DNA from: Actinomycetales bacterium
Lineage (GTDB): Bacteria > Actinomycetota > Actinomycetes > Actinomycetales > Cellulomonadaceae
Direction of reading: 5' to 3'
Assembly (NCBI GenBank): GCA_012514835.1
Contig: JAAYZM010000229.1
Coordinates: 1-8,652, forward strand
DNA length: 8,652 bases
Shown here: positions 1 through 6,217 of the stretch, in pieces
How positions within the stretch are numbered: position 1 is the first letter of the stretch
Layout: each line of letters begins with the position of its first letter
Translations under genes and position numbers: made by a program
The notes under the pieces: model-generated
What the model was told of the DNA's origin: nothing
The model's input: only the letters and a program-made list of their open reading frames with translations
Databases searched by the model: none

Positions 1-602
1 AGGAACTCGGCGCAGATCTCGGCGAGCTTGAGCGTCGAGGCCGGCGTCGTGTCGGAGGGCTTGAGCACCACGGTGTTGCCCGCCGCGAGCGCGGGAGCGA
101 CCTTCCAGATCGCCATCATCAGCGGGTAGTTCCACGGCGTGACCTGCCCGATCACCCCGACGGGCTCACGGCGCACGTACGAGGTGTGGTCCGTCATGTA
201 CTCCCCGGCCGAGGTCCCGGCGAGGATGCGTGCGGCACCGGCGAAGAAGCGGAAGTGGTCGGAGCTCGGGGGCAGCTCCTCGCTCGCGGTCGCGGCGATC
301 GGCTTGCCCGTGTCCTTGACCTCGATCGCGACGATCTCGTCCGCGTGGGCGTCGATCGCGTCGGCGATGTGCAGCAGGGCGCGCTGGCGTTCTGCGGGCG
401 TCGTGTCGCGCCACGTCTCGAAGGCCTTCGCGGCGGCCTGGACCGCGGCGTCGACGTCGTCCGCCCCGGAGACGGGCGCCGTGGCGTACGCCTCCCCCGT
501 GGTCGGGTCGAAGATGTCGGCCCGCGCCTCGCTGCGTGCCTCGACGTGGCGGCCGTCGACAAAGTTGCGGAGCGCCTGGGGCTCCACGGACTGGGTGGTC
601 AC
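1..602 (-). CDS. Aldehyde dehydrogenase, gamma-aminobutyraldehyde dehydrogenase-like (N-terminal 200 residues, cut by window edge)
   Basis: NAD(P)-dependent aldehyde dehydrogenase, expected to oxidise an amino-aldehyde such as 4-aminobutanal to GABA in the cytoplasm. The minus strand reads openly from a GTG at 602-600 to the window edge, giving 200 residues of a family that is usually about 475 long. Visible family features are the N-terminal NFVDGR segment, the TPWNYP motif with the oxyanion Asn at about residue 158, and the cofactor-binding Lys in VVLKPSD at about residue 181. The catalytic Cys and Glu lie beyond the edge and cannot be checked. The start is well set: an AAGGAG ribosome site sits 6 nt upstream and the next residues (TTQSVEPQAL) lead straight into the domain. 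It diverges from an AsnC regulator followed by a class III transaminase and a FAD oxidase, which favours an amine-derived aldehyde substrate. The family is certain; the substrate is inferred from similarity and context (a betaine-aldehyde-type dehydrogenase is the alternative). Confidence 0.93.
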   Translation of the reverse strand, partial: MTTQSVEPQALRNFVDGRHVEARSEARADIFDPTTGEAYATAPVSGADDVDAAVQAAAKAFETWRDTTPAERQRALLHIADAIDAHADEIVAIEVKDTGKPIAATASEELPPSSDHFRFFAGAARILAGTSAGEYMTDHTSYVRREPVGVIGQVTPWNYPLMMAIWKVAPALAAGNTVVLKPSDTTPASTLKLAEICAEF

Positions 603-607
603 GGGGT

Positions 608-614
608 TCTCCTT
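608..614 (-). promoter_or_regulatory. Ribosome binding site of the aldehyde dehydrogenase
   Basis: The minus strand reads AAGGAGA here, with 6 nt between AAGGAG and the GTG start at 602. It is one of the two clear Shine-Dalgarno sequences in the window and decides the GTG start. Its presence implies that this gene has a 5' leader, unlike several others here that look leaderless. Confidence 0.8.
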
Positions 615-739
615 CCGCGCGGTGGCGACCCGCTCCGTCGCGGGTTCGATCAGCGTAGCCCCGGGCATGCGAGATCCGCAGTGAATCGCTGTCAGATCAC
701 GAAATCAGCACTCCAGGGCGCCTCCGGGCACGGATTCCC

Positions 740-768
740 TTGCACTTCCCGTCCAAGAGCGGGACGAT
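740..768 (+). promoter_or_regulatory. Candidate promoter of the AsnC gene (leaderless layout)
   Basis: TTGCAC (740-745) and GACGAT (763-768) are separated by exactly 17 nt, the standard sigma-70 spacing. The second hexamer ends 6 nt before the GTG at 775, which would put the transcript start on or next to the start codon. Upstream of the GTG there is only a weak purine run and no real Shine-Dalgarno, which agrees with leaderless translation. The hexamers match consensus only in part. Confidence 0.45.
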
Positions 769-774
769 CGGTGC

Positions 775-1251
775 GTGAGCAAGAAACCCAAGGACGGCAA
801 CGGCACGATCCTCGACGCGACGAGCAAGAAGATCATCGAGCAGCTCCAGGAGGACGGGCGGCGGCCGTACTCCACGATCGGGCGGGCCGTGGGCCTCTCG
901 GAGGCTGCCGTGCGCCAGCGTGTGCAGCGGCTCGTCGAGTCCGGCGTCGTGCAGATCGTGGCCGTCACCGACCCGCTCCAGGTGGGATTCGCGCGCCAGG
1001 CGATGATCGGGATCCAGGCCGACGGCGACCTCGAGTCCCTCGCGGACCGGCTCGCCGCCCTGCCGGAGGTCGACTACGTCGTCATCACGGCCGGCTCTTT
1101 CGACCTGCTCGTCGAGCTCGTGTGCGAGGACGACGAGCACCTGCTCGACGTCATCAACGCCTCGATCCGCGCGATGCCCGGTGTGCACCGCACCGAGGCC
1201 TTCGTCTATCTCAAGCTGCGCAAGCAGCTCTACAACTGGGGAACCCGATGA
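775..1251 (+). CDS. Lrp/AsnC family transcriptional regulator
   Basis: DNA-binding regulator of 158 residues, the usual Lrp/AsnC size. The N-terminal winged-helix region (about 14-62) contains a helix-turn-helix around residues 33-56 (STIGRAVGLSEAAVRQRVQR). The C-terminal RAM ligand-binding/oligomerisation domain (about 72-152) carries the typical GSFDLLVEL strand at 107-115. Such proteins form dimers and octamers and respond to amino acids or related small molecules. Its position as first gene of the operon and opposite the aldehyde dehydrogenase suggests it controls both transcripts and itself, with a polyamine or its breakdown product as possible signal; that is inference. The GTG at 775 is the chosen start: SKKPKD then a standard N-terminus, with a promoter-like -10 six nt upstream. 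The stop overlaps the next gene's start in ATGA (1248-1251), so the two are probably translationally coupled. Confidence 0.93.
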   Translation: MSKKPKDGNGTILDATSKKIIEQLQEDGRRPYSTIGRAVGLSEAAVRQRVQRLVESGVVQIVAVTDPLQVGFARQAMIGIQADGDLESLADRLAALPEVDYVVITAGSFDLLVELVCEDDEHLLDVINASIRAMPGVHRTEAFVYLKLRKQLYNWGTR

Positions 1252-2630
1252 GCAACCAGACCCCGCGCGGCACCGATCGCACGCAGGCCGCGCGCGACCA
1301 CCTCTGGGGCCACTTCACGCGGCACTCCGCGTGGGAGGCGAACCCGATCCCCACCATCGTGCGCGGCGAGGGCCACCACGTGTGGGACACCGAGGGGCGC
1401 AAGTACATCGACGGGCTCTCGGGGCTGTTCGTGGTCCAGGTGGGCCACGGGCGCGAGGTGCTCGCCGAAGCCGCACGCAAGCAAGCGGCCGAGCTCGCGT
1501 TCTTCCCGCTGTGGTCCTACGCGCACCCCGCCGCGATCGACCTCGCCGAGCGGCTCGCGCAGCACACGCCGGGCGACCTCAACCGCGTGTTCTTCACGAC
1601 GGGCGGCGGCGAGGCCGTCGAGACGGCGTGGAAGCTCGCGAAGCAGTACTGGAAGCTCATGGGCCAGCCCACCAAGCACAAGGTGATCTCGCGGGCCGTC
1701 GCGTACCACGGCACCCCGCAGGGTGCGCTGTCCATCACGGGGCTGCCCGGGCTCAAGGCACCGTTCGAGCCCCTCGTGCCGGGTGCCCACAAGGTCCCCA
1801 ACACGAACCAGTACCGCGCCCCGGAGCACCTGCGCGACGACCCGAAGGCGTTCGGCCGCTGGGCCGCGGACCGCATCGAGGAGGCCATCCTCTTCGAGGG
1901 CCCCGAGACGGTCGCGGCCGTGTTCCTCGAGCCCGTGCAGAACTCCGGCGGGTGCTTCCCGCCCCCTCCCGGCTACTTCGAGCGCGTGCGCGAGATCTGC
2001 GACACCTACGACGTCCTGCTCGTCTCGGACGAGGTCATCTGCGCGTTCGGGCGCATCGGTGACATGTTCGCGTGCAACGACTTCGGCTACGTCCCGGACA
2101 TGATCACGTGCGCGAAGGGCATGACCTCGGGCTACTCCCCGATCGGTGCGCTCATCGCCTCGGACCGGCTCTTCGAGCCGTTCCGCACGGGCGACACGAC
2201 CTTCTACCACGGCTACACCTTCGGCGGGCACCCCGTCTCCGCGGCCGTCGCGATGGCCAACCTCGACATCTTCGAGGCAGAGGGGCTCAACGATCACGTC
2301 CGGGAGAACGCCCCCGCGTTCCGCCAGACCCTCGAGAAGCTGTGCGACCTGCCCATCGTGGGCGACGTGCGCGGCGAGGGCTACTTCTACGGCATCGAGC
2401 TCGTCAAGGACCGCGACACCCGCGAGACGTTCGACGAGGACGAGTCCGAGCGCTTGCTGCGCGGCTTCCTGTCCAAGGCGCTCTACGACGCCGGGCTGTA
2501 CTGCCGCGCGGACGACCGGGGCGACCCCGTGGTCCAGCTCGCCCCGCCCCTCACGGTGGGCCAGCGCGAGTTCGACGAGATCGAGCAGATCCTGCGGGGC
2601 GTGCTCACCGAGGCATGGTCCCGCCTCTAG
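1248..2630 (+). CDS. Class III PLP-dependent aminotransferase (putrescine/omega-amine transaminase-like)
   Basis: Cytoplasmic aminotransferase of 460 residues, normal for class III (fold type I). It should move the amino group of a terminal amine (putrescine, cadaverine or a similar omega-amine) to pyruvate or 2-oxoglutarate, leaving an aldehyde for the divergent dehydrogenase. Seen directly: the phosphate-binding TTGGGEAVETAWKLAK stretch (Gly-Gly-Gly at 119-121), the cofactor-ring Asp in SDEVICAFGR (Asp261), the Schiff-base Lys in CAKGMTSGYSPIGA (Lys290), and the downstream GYTFGGHP segment. The start ATG at 1248 overlaps the AsnC stop by 4 nt, with a weak GGGGA-like ribosome site just before. 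The reading frame stays open far upstream through the AsnC gene and beyond, but that extension is a shadow. The downstream oxidase starts inside the last 16 nt. The family is certain; amine specificity is inferred from relatives in actinobacterial polyamine-utilisation loci. A beta-alanine-pyruvate type transaminase is the main alternative. Confidence 0.93.
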   Translation: MSNQTPRGTDRTQAARDHLWGHFTRHSAWEANPIPTIVRGEGHHVWDTEGRKYIDGLSGLFVVQVGHGREVLAEAARKQAAELAFFPLWSYAHPAAIDLAERLAQHTPGDLNRVFFTTGGGEAVETAWKLAKQYWKLMGQPTKHKVISRAVAYHGTPQGALSITGLPGLKAPFEPLVPGAHKVPNTNQYRAPEHLRDDPKAFGRWAADRIEEAILFEGPETVAAVFLEPVQNSGGCFPPPPGYFERVREICDTYDVLLVSDEVICAFGRIGDMFACNDFGYVPDMITCAKGMTSGYSPIGALIASDRLFEPFRTGDTTFYHGYTFGGHPVSAAVAMANLDIFEAEGLNDHVRENAPAFRQTLEKLCDLPIVGDVRGEGYFYGIELVKDRDTRETFDEDESERLLRGFLSKALYDAGLYCRADDRGDPVVQLAPPLTVGQREFDEIEQILRGVLTEAWSRL

Positions 2631-4105
2631 GTTCTCGGCGCGGCGGGCCCCATCCCCTGGCCCGCCGCGCCGCGTACCGCTCGAGGTCGCTCTGGCTCGA
2701 CCAGGCGCACCTCGCGGGCGACCCGCTCACGCCCCGGGCCGCTCTGGACGCGGACACCGAGGTGGACGTCGTCGTCGTCGGTGGTGGCCTCACCGGGCTG
2801 TGGACGGCGTACTACCTCACCGAGTGGGACCCCGCGCTGTCCGTCCTCGTGCTCGAGGCCGAGATCGCGGGCTTCGGCGCGTCCGGTCGCAACGGCGGCT
2901 GGTGCTCGGCGCTCCTGCCCACGTCCGCCGAGGCGATGGCCGCCGAGCACGGCGCGGACGCCGCCCGGGCGATGCGCGCCGCGATGCGGGGAACGGTCCG
3001 CGAGGTGGGTGACGTCGCGGCACGCGAGGGCATCGAGTGCGACTTCACGCTCGGCGGCACGGTGGCGCTCGCGCGCTCGGGGCCTCAGCTCGCTCGTGCG
3101 CGGGCCGAGGCCACCGCCGCGGCACCGTGGGGTGACGAGGTGACGTTGCTCGACGCCCGCGGGACGGCCGAGGTGGTCCGCGCGCGCGGCGCCCTCGGCG
3201 CGACGTACACGCCCGACTGCGCGCGCCTGCAACCCGCCCACCTCGTGCGGGGCCTCGCCCGCGTGGTCGAGGCGCGCGGGGTGCGGATCGCCGAATGGTC
3301 GCGCGCCGTCGAGGTCGCGCCGCACCGCGTCACGGTCGAGGTCCAGCACGACGTCGCTGACTCAGGGCCGACGACGACGGACTCCGGCTCGGTCCCCTCG
3401 CGGCGGTTCACCGTCCGGGCCCGCCACGTGGTCCGGGCCACCGAGGCGTGGACCGCGCACCTCGCGGGCAGCCGCCGCGCCGTCGCCCCCGTGTACTCGC
3501 TCATGATCGCGACCGAGCCCCTGCCCGCGGCGTTCTGGGACGAGGTCGGCCTCGCCCGCTACGAGACGTTCACCGACCACCGGCACCTCATCGTCTACGG
3601 GCAGCGCACGGCGGACGACCGGCTCGCGTTCGGCGGGCGCGGTGCGCCGTACCACTGGGGCTCCGCGATCGAGCCCGGGTTCGATCACGTCCCGCGAGTG
3701 TTCTCGGCCCTGCGCCGCACGCTCGTCGACTTCTTCCCCGCCGCGCGCGACGCACAGGTCACGCACGCGTGGGGCGGTCCGCTCGGCATTGCGCGCGACT
3801 GGCACGCCTCGGTAGGCCTCGATCCGGCCACCGGGACGGCGTGGGCGGGCGGCTACGTCGGTGACGGGCTCTCGACCACCAACCTCGCGGGCCGCACCCT
3901 CGCGGACCTCATCACCGGAACCGACTCCGCCGTGGCGCGCCTGCCGTGGGTGGGTCACCGCTCCCCACGCTGGGAGCCCGAGCCGTGGCGCTGGCTCGGC
4001 ATCAACACGGGCCTGCGTCTCGCCGTGGCCGCCGACGCCGAGGAACGCCTCACCCGCCGCCCCTCCGTGCTCGCCCACGCCCTGTCCTCCCTCACCGGCC
4101 ACTGA
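2615..4105 (+). CDS. FAD-dependent oxidoreductase, DAO/glycine oxidase family (PuuB-like amine oxidase)
   Basis: Flavoprotein of 496 residues of the D-amino-acid-oxidase superfamily (DAO fold), which includes gamma-glutamylputrescine oxidase. It likely oxidises a C-N bond of an amine with release of aldehyde or imine and hydrogen peroxide. The N-terminal dinucleotide fold is clear: VVVVGGGLTG with Gly56, Gly58 and Gly61, and the ribose-binding Glu81 at the end of the second strand (VLVLEAE). GFGASGRNGGWCS (87-99) is the conserved flavin loop, and WAGGYVGDGLSTTN (410-423) is the C-terminal FAD motif. A PSRRFTVRARHVV stretch after a poorly conserved TTTDSGS loop (about 253-259) looks like a variable surface loop. 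ATG 2615 is the only usual start codon before the fold; it lies inside the transaminase end (16-nt overlap), implying coupled translation. No signal peptide is seen, so it is cytoplasmic. Exact substrate unknown; the neighbours argue for a polyamine product. Confidence 0.88.
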   Translation: MVPPLGSRRGGPHPLARRAAYRSRSLWLDQAHLAGDPLTPRAALDADTEVDVVVVGGGLTGLWTAYYLTEWDPALSVLVLEAEIAGFGASGRNGGWCSALLPTSAEAMAAEHGADAARAMRAAMRGTVREVGDVAAREGIECDFTLGGTVALARSGPQLARARAEATAAAPWGDEVTLLDARGTAEVVRARGALGATYTPDCARLQPAHLVRGLARVVEARGVRIAEWSRAVEVAPHRVTVEVQHDVADSGPTTTDSGSVPSRRFTVRARHVVRATEAWTAHLAGSRRAVAPVYSLMIATEPLPAAFWDEVGLARYETFTDHRHLIVYGQRTADDRLAFGGRGAPYHWGSAIEPGFDHVPRVFSALRRTLVDFFPAARDAQVTHAWGGPLGIARDWHASVGLDPATGTAWAGGYVGDGLSTTNLAGRTLADLITGTDSAVARLPWVGHRSPRWEPEPWRWLGINTGLRLAVAADAEERLTRRPSVLAHALSSLTGH

Positions 4106-4116
4106 CCGCCCCACCG

Positions 4117-4140
4117 CCCCCCCCCTTCCCACCCCACCCC
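4117..4140 (-). other. C-rich tract; G-quadruplex motif on the minus strand
   Basis: Just after the oxidase stop, the plus strand has nine C in a row (4117-4125), then TT, CCC, A, CCCC, A, CCCC. On the minus strand this gives G runs of 4, 4, 3 and 9 with loops of 1, 1 and 2 nt, a textbook short-loop G-quadruplex pattern. It lies in a wider pyrimidine-rich stretch (about 4108-4145). The motif is seen directly; folding and function are not known. Confidence 0.6.
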
Positions 4141-4146
4141 TTCTCG

Positions 4147-4214
4147 CGAGTTCGGTGCGTCTGCGCGAGTTCGGACATCCGGAAGTACGAACTGGCGCAG
4201 AAGCACCGAACTGG
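4147..4214. repeat. 68-nt near-perfect palindrome (34-nt arms)
   Basis: Centred on TCCGGA between 4180 and 4181, 29 of 34 positions in each arm are complementary; mismatches fall at 4148, 4159, 4167, 4174 and 4177 and their partners. Each arm itself contains two direct copies of an AGTTCG core (4149-4154 and 4168-4173; as CGAACT at 4189-4194 and 4208-4213). It sits between the FAD oxidase and the esterase, with its right end 17 nt before the esterase's candidate -10. It could be a transcription terminator or attenuator, an operator with four half-sites, or a copy of a dispersed extragenic palindrome family. No U-tract follows it on either strand, so a classic intrinsic terminator is not favoured. 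Confidence 0.8.
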
Positions 4215-4230
4215 GCGAAGCGCGGGTCGC

Positions 4231-4236
4231 TAGGGT
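4231..4236 (+). promoter_or_regulatory. Candidate -10 of the esterase gene (leaderless layout)
   Basis: TAGGGT ends 6 nt before the GTG at 4243 and fits the TAnnnT -10 pattern of actinobacteria, with the transcript expected to begin at or near the start codon. The -35 position would fall at about 4208-4213, inside the right arm of the palindrome, and has no TTGACA-like sequence. There is no Shine-Dalgarno before the GTG. Confidence 0.45.
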
Positions 4237-4242
4237 GCTGCC

Positions 4243-5001
4243 GTGAAGCGATGGTGGCCGTGGGGCGTCGTGGCAGCCGTGGGGGTGCTCGCCTTCGGGC
4301 TCGCGTGGTGGTGGGTCGCGATCGCCGACGACGACGGAGCCGCGGCGAGCTCGGGCAAGCCGACGCGCGTGCTGTTCGTGGGCGACTCGATCACGGGCAG
4401 TCCCGGGTGCTGGCGCGCGAGCGTGTGGACATCGGTCACGGACGCGGGGCACGACGTGGACATGGTGGGCATCCGCGACGTCGACGAGTGCGGCGGCGTG
4501 CGGAACGCGGCCGGCGAGCTGTGGGACCCGGACCACGCGGGGATCGGCGGGGCGACGACGGCGGCCACGTTCGTGCGCATCGCCCGTGACGGACTCATAC
4601 GCGAGACCACCCCGGACGTGGTGGTCCTCCTGATCGGCACCAACGACCTCTGGGGCCACCAGCCAGCAGAGCGGGTCCTCCCCCAGTTCCCGGTGCTGCT
4701 CGACGCCATCCGTGCCGATGCGCCGCGGGCCGCCGTCGTCGTCGGCACCGTCCTTCCCCTGTCCGCGTCCGCGTGCTCGGACTGCCAGCCCGAGATCGAC
4801 GCCGTGAACGCCGCGCTCCCCGCGTGGGCCAGGGAGGCCTCGACGCCGGAGTCCCCCGTGACGCTCGTGGCCGTGCACGAGGGCTTCGACGCCGAGGCGG
4901 ACACGTACGACGGCGCGCACCCCAACGCGACCGGGGACGCGAAGCTCGCCGCCGCGTTCACGCGCGCGCTCCTCGACGCGCTCGAGGGCCGAGCAGGCTA
5001 G
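4243..5001 (+). CDS. SGNH/GDSL hydrolase, CE3-like esterase, exported or membrane-anchored
   Basis: Serine esterase of 252 residues. Residues 1-6 are short and basic (MKRWWP), followed by a hydrophobic segment (about 7-27) and an AIA site near residue 28, so it is either a signal peptide or a membrane anchor; the catalytic domain would act outside the cell. The SGNH blocks are present: GDSITG with nucleophile Ser49, a Gly near residue 103 in DHAGIGGATT, GTND with Asn134, and DGAHPN with Asp223 and His226. The GCWR (Cys56) and CGG (Cys83) pair, the VDMVG strand and the DHAG block resemble carbohydrate esterase family 3 (acetylxylan esterases), where such cysteines can form a disulfide; a second close pair is Cys178/Cys181. 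Deacetylation of a plant or cell-wall polysaccharide is thus a reasonable but unproven role. The gene stands alone after a palindrome and ends head-on with dxr, sharing CTAG. Confidence 0.85.
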   Translation: MKRWWPWGVVAAVGVLAFGLAWWWVAIADDDGAAASSGKPTRVLFVGDSITGSPGCWRASVWTSVTDAGHDVDMVGIRDVDECGGVRNAAGELWDPDHAGIGGATTAATFVRIARDGLIRETTPDVVVLLIGTNDLWGHQPAERVLPQFPVLLDAIRADAPRAAVVVGTVLPLSASACSDCQPEIDAVNAALPAWAREASTPESPVTLVAVHEGFDAEADTYDGAHPNATGDAKLAAAFTRALLDALEGRAG

Positions 5002-6158
5002 AGGAGCTCCTGGGCCCGGCGGCGGGCCCAGGCCTGGGTCTCGTCGAGCACCTCGAGCGTGAGGTCGGCTGCCGGGACGCCGTCGTGCTCGGCAAGGACG
5101 GCCTCGACCGTGTCGACGATGTCGAGGAAGCCGCACCGGCCCGCGCGGAACGCCTCGACGGCCTCCTCGTTCGCGGCGTTGTACACGGCCGGGTGCGTCG
5201 CGGAGGCCGCGAGCGACTCCCGCGCGAGCCGCAGGGCGGGGAACGCGGCGTCGTCGACGGGCTCGAAGGTCCACGTCGCGGCCTGGGTCCAGTCGCACGG
5301 GGACGCGACGTCGCCGAGCCGCTCGGGCCACGACAGGCCCAGCGCGATGGGCAGGCGCATGTCCGGCGGGGACGCCTGCGCGATGGTCGAGCCGTCCCGG
5401 AACTCGACCATCGAGTGGATCACCGACTGCGGGTGGACCACCACGGTGACGCGGTCCCCCGGCACGTCGAACAGCAGCGACGCCTCGATGAGCTCGAGCC
5501 CCTTGTTCATGAGGGTCGCGGAGTTGATCGTGCTGACCGGCCCCATGGCCCACGTCGGGTGGGCGAGCGCCTGCTCGAGCGTCACGTCCGCGAGCTCCGC
5601 CCGCGAGCGACCCCGGAACGGCCCGCCCGAGGCCGTCAGGATGATCCGCTCGACCTCCTCGTGGGTCCCCGAGCGCAGCGACTGGGCGATCGCCGAGTGC
5701 TCGGAGTCCACCGGCACGATCTGGTCGGGTCGCCGCCGCGCGGCCTTCACGAGGGGGCCGCCCGCCACGAGGGACTCCTTGTTCGCGAGGGCGAGCGTCG
5801 ATCCCGCCTCGAGCGCGGCGAGCGTAGGGCCGAGGCCGACGGCGCCCGTGATGCCGTTGAGCACCACGTCGGCCCCCGCTCCGGCCAGCTCGGTCGCGGC
5901 GTCCGGGCCAGCCAGGATCTCGATGGCTCCCGCGCGCGTCCCGAGCGCGTCACGCAGCCCGCCCACGGCGCCAGGGTCCGCGACCGCGACCCGCTCGGCA
6001 CCCGTCGCGAGCACCTGGGCCGCGAGCGTGGCTGGGGCTCCCCCGCCCGCCGCGAGGCCCGTCACGCGGAAGCGGTCGGGGTGGCGGTCCACGACGTCGA
6101 GCGCCTGGGTGCCGATCGAGCCGGTCGAGCCGAGGAGGATCACGCTGCGCTGAGTCAC
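4998..6158 (-). CDS. dxr: 1-deoxy-D-xylulose 5-phosphate reductoisomerase
   Basis: Converts DXP to 2-C-methyl-D-erythritol 4-phosphate with NADPH and a divalent metal, the first committed step of the MEP isoprenoid pathway, in the cytoplasm. The 386-residue length is typical. Seen: the NADPH-binding LLGSTGSIGTQALD (8-21), NGITGAVG (101-108), LANKESLVAGG (124-134), the metal ligands Asp151 and Glu153 in PVDSEHS, the Ser of TASGGPFR (Ser177), HPTWAMG (200-206) and the third metal ligand Glu222 in MNKGLE. All catalytic residues appear intact. GTG at 6158-6156 is the chosen start because TQRSVILLGSTG begins the fold directly; the frame stays open about ten codons further, and a nearby ATG is out of frame. 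CACAAT lies 6 nt before the GTG, a possible leaderless -10. Its stop shares CTAG with the convergent esterase, so rseP and ispG, often next to dxr in actinobacteria, are not downstream here. Confidence 0.97.
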   Translation of the reverse strand: MTQRSVILLGSTGSIGTQALDVVDRHPDRFRVTGLAAGGGAPATLAAQVLATGAERVAVADPGAVGGLRDALGTRAGAIEILAGPDAATELAGAGADVVLNGITGAVGLGPTLAALEAGSTLALANKESLVAGGPLVKAARRRPDQIVPVDSEHSAIAQSLRSGTHEEVERIILTASGGPFRGRSRAELADVTLEQALAHPTWAMGPVSTINSATLMNKGLELIEASLLFDVPGDRVTVVVHPQSVIHSMVEFRDGSTIAQASPPDMRLPIALGLSWPERLGDVASPCDWTQAATWTFEPVDDAAFPALRLARESLAASATHPAVYNAANEEAVEAFRAGRCGFLDIVDTVEAVLAEHDGVPAADLTLEVLDETQAWARRRAQELL

Positions 6159-6217
6159 CCGGTCATTGTGCCCCGCGAGCGCAGACACGCCCGCACCCCG
6201 GGTGCCATGATGTCCGC
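6159..6217. promoter_or_regulatory. Divergent promoter region between dxr and the PH-domain gene
   Basis: A 59-nt gap must hold both promoters. For dxr the minus strand has CACAAT (6170-6165) 6 nt before its GTG. For the PH-domain gene the plus strand has CATGAT (6206-6211) 6 nt before its ATG, with CAGACA (6182-6187) 18 nt further up as a plausible -35. Neither gene has a Shine-Dalgarno, so both may be leaderless. The hexamers match only the strongest -10 positions (A at 2, T at 6). Confidence 0.45.

Larger units (their letters stand above)
603..774. promoter_or_regulatory. Divergent control region between aldehyde dehydrogenase and AsnC operon
   Basis: This 172-nt non-coding gap separates two divergent transcripts and is the natural place for the AsnC protein to bind. 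Toward the dehydrogenase, the minus strand has a possible -10 (TACGCT, 657-652) about 50 nt before the GTG, without a good -35. Between about 681 and 711 there is a patch richer in A and T than its surroundings, holding the related half-elements GAATCGC (683-689) and GAAATCAGC (701-709), roughly two helical turns apart. These could be regulator sites, but no clean palindrome was found. Confidence 0.45.

Noticed and set aside
747..768. Short inverted repeat (CCCG and CGGG arms) before the AsnC gene as a terminator or operator
   Set aside because: The arms are only 4 bp and expected by chance at this GC content; the segment is better read as the spacer of a promoter.
186..1247. Upstream open extension of the transaminase frame, which would give an 814-residue protein
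   Set aside because: It runs through the dehydrogenase in antisense and through the AsnC gene in another frame, has arginine- and glycine-rich shadow composition, and the domain begins naturally at the ATG at 1248.
1230..2297. 355-residue minus-strand open frame opposite the transaminase
   Set aside because: No motif, and the sense strand encodes a complete class III aminotransferase.
2072..2614. Upstream open extension of the FAD oxidase frame
   Set aside because: It overlaps well-supported transaminase coding in another frame and shows arginine-rich low-complexity composition; the ATG at 2615 is the only usual start before the FAD fold.
3955..5553. 532-residue minus-strand open frame
   Set aside because: It crosses the oxidase end, the palindrome, the whole esterase and part of dxr without any recognisable domain. 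High GC content keeps such frames open by chance.
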